Shown: in pieces, positions 63,475 through 64,000 of the stretch
How positions within the stretch are numbered: position 1 is the first letter of the stretch
Layout: every line of letters begins with the position of its first letter
Source of the DNA: Lepisosteus oculatus
Taxonomy: Eukaryota > Chordata > Actinopteri > Semionotiformes > Lepisosteidae
Length of the DNA stretch: 64,000 bases
Assembly (NCBI RefSeq): GCF_040954835.1
Contig: NC_090706.1
Coordinates: 32,621,148 to 32,685,147 of the forward strand
Reading direction: 5' to 3'
Notes under the pieces: model-generated
Databases searched by the model: none
What the model saw: only the letters and a program-made list of their open reading frames with translations
What the model was told of the DNA's origin: nothing
Translations under genes and position numbers: made by a program

Positions 63475-64000
63475 TTTTTTTCACTTTTATCAAAAATAAA
63501 ATGAGGTCGATATGAGTATTTTCTGCTTAGATTTTAATGTAAATGGAACCTTTAATTGTGAAGGGACGCGGATCGTGAATATTATTCTGTGTTTCGGGGT
63601 AGTTGGGTGTGGGTGAGGCACAAAGGGTACATCACATAACCCCATACAGTGCTTCCAAATCGTTATGGTTTTATTACACAGTGTTCACTTCTGTTTGTGG
63701 TTATTTAAAAACACGTTTAAGTTGACTCAACTTTTTTATTTTACGAATGAATATATTTAAAGAATCATATTAGCCTGATGAACCGGTAGGTGTCGCTCAT
63801 TAACCATGGAAAAACAAGAATCAGGAGATCTCCTATTGGATTCCCATACTCTGCTGCACTCCCCATCTTGGTTACATATGGAAGTGTCCTCCTATTCTAC
63901 TTCAACATTACCTGGTATGTTCCTCCCTTCGTCTCTCAATTTCCCAATTTAGCAGTCATCCCCTGGTTATGTGCTCTCTTAGGATTTGGATTCAGTTTAG

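Larger units (their letters stand above)
62895..64000 (+). repeat. Tandem array, unit 3 (cut by window end)
   Basis: Repeats the start of units 1 and 2 up to 'ggatttggattcagtttag'. Contains T1 (63012-63105) and T2 (63397-63474). The array continues beyond the window by an unknown number of units. Confidence 0.92.

Noticed and set aside
51127-64000. Search for protocadherin exons beyond ZMAT2
   Set aside because: No long cadherin-repeat frame (DXD, LDRE, DXNDN motifs) is present on either strand.

Overview
This window is nuclear DNA of a ray-finned fish. It holds spliced vertebrate genes with long introns, A+T-rich intergenic DNA, fish-type tRNA- and 5S-derived SINEs, L2-type LINE copies and a Tc1-like transposon. 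Large introns and a lone HARS gene would fit a non-teleost such as a gar, bowfin or sturgeon relative, but the species cannot be proved from the window. The locus matches the WDR55-DND1-HARS-ZMAT2 neighbourhood that in mammals lies next to the protocadherin clusters. Layout: (1) 182-1403, the last two coding exons of WDR55 (+). (2) 1.4-11.1 kb, gene-free DNA with SINE and LINE debris and a broken Tc1-like transposon. (3) 11.2-24.3 kb, complete UGDH (+), 11 coding exons and a probable upstream untranslated exon. (4) 26.4-28.5 kb, an intron-bearing, broken SEC14/CRAL-TRIO-like gene on the minus strand. (5) 30.5-39.4 kb, complete HARS (+), 12 splice-checked coding exons, plus a second first exon that encodes a mitochondrial-type leader and joins exon 2 in frame. 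(6) 40.0-44.3 kb, DND1 (-), four coding exons, with a C terminus that stops short of the expected double-stranded-RNA-binding domain. (7) 46.8-51.6 kb, complete ZMAT2 (+). (8) 51.6-56.6 kb, gene-poor DNA with a satellite made of alternating palindromes centred on TCGCGA, a possible promoter and DNA-transposon fragments. (9) 56.67 kb to the window end, a direct tandem array of very similar 2.56-3.66 kb units. Each unit carries two different tRNA-like Pol III modules (A box, B box, complementary ends, T-run terminator), a 5S-type SINE and an antisense SINE tail. Unit 2 is lengthened by a 5'-truncated L2 insertion. No protocadherin exon is visible. The host genes do not form a pathway: WDR55 works in ribosome biogenesis, UGDH makes UDP-glucuronate, HARS charges tRNA-His (here probably for cytosol and mitochondria), DND1 protects germ-cell mRNAs and ZMAT2 is a spliceosome component. 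The most interesting signals are the Pol III array with covarying terminal stems, the dual-leader HARS, the palindromic satellite, the shortened DND1 and the SEC14-like relic.
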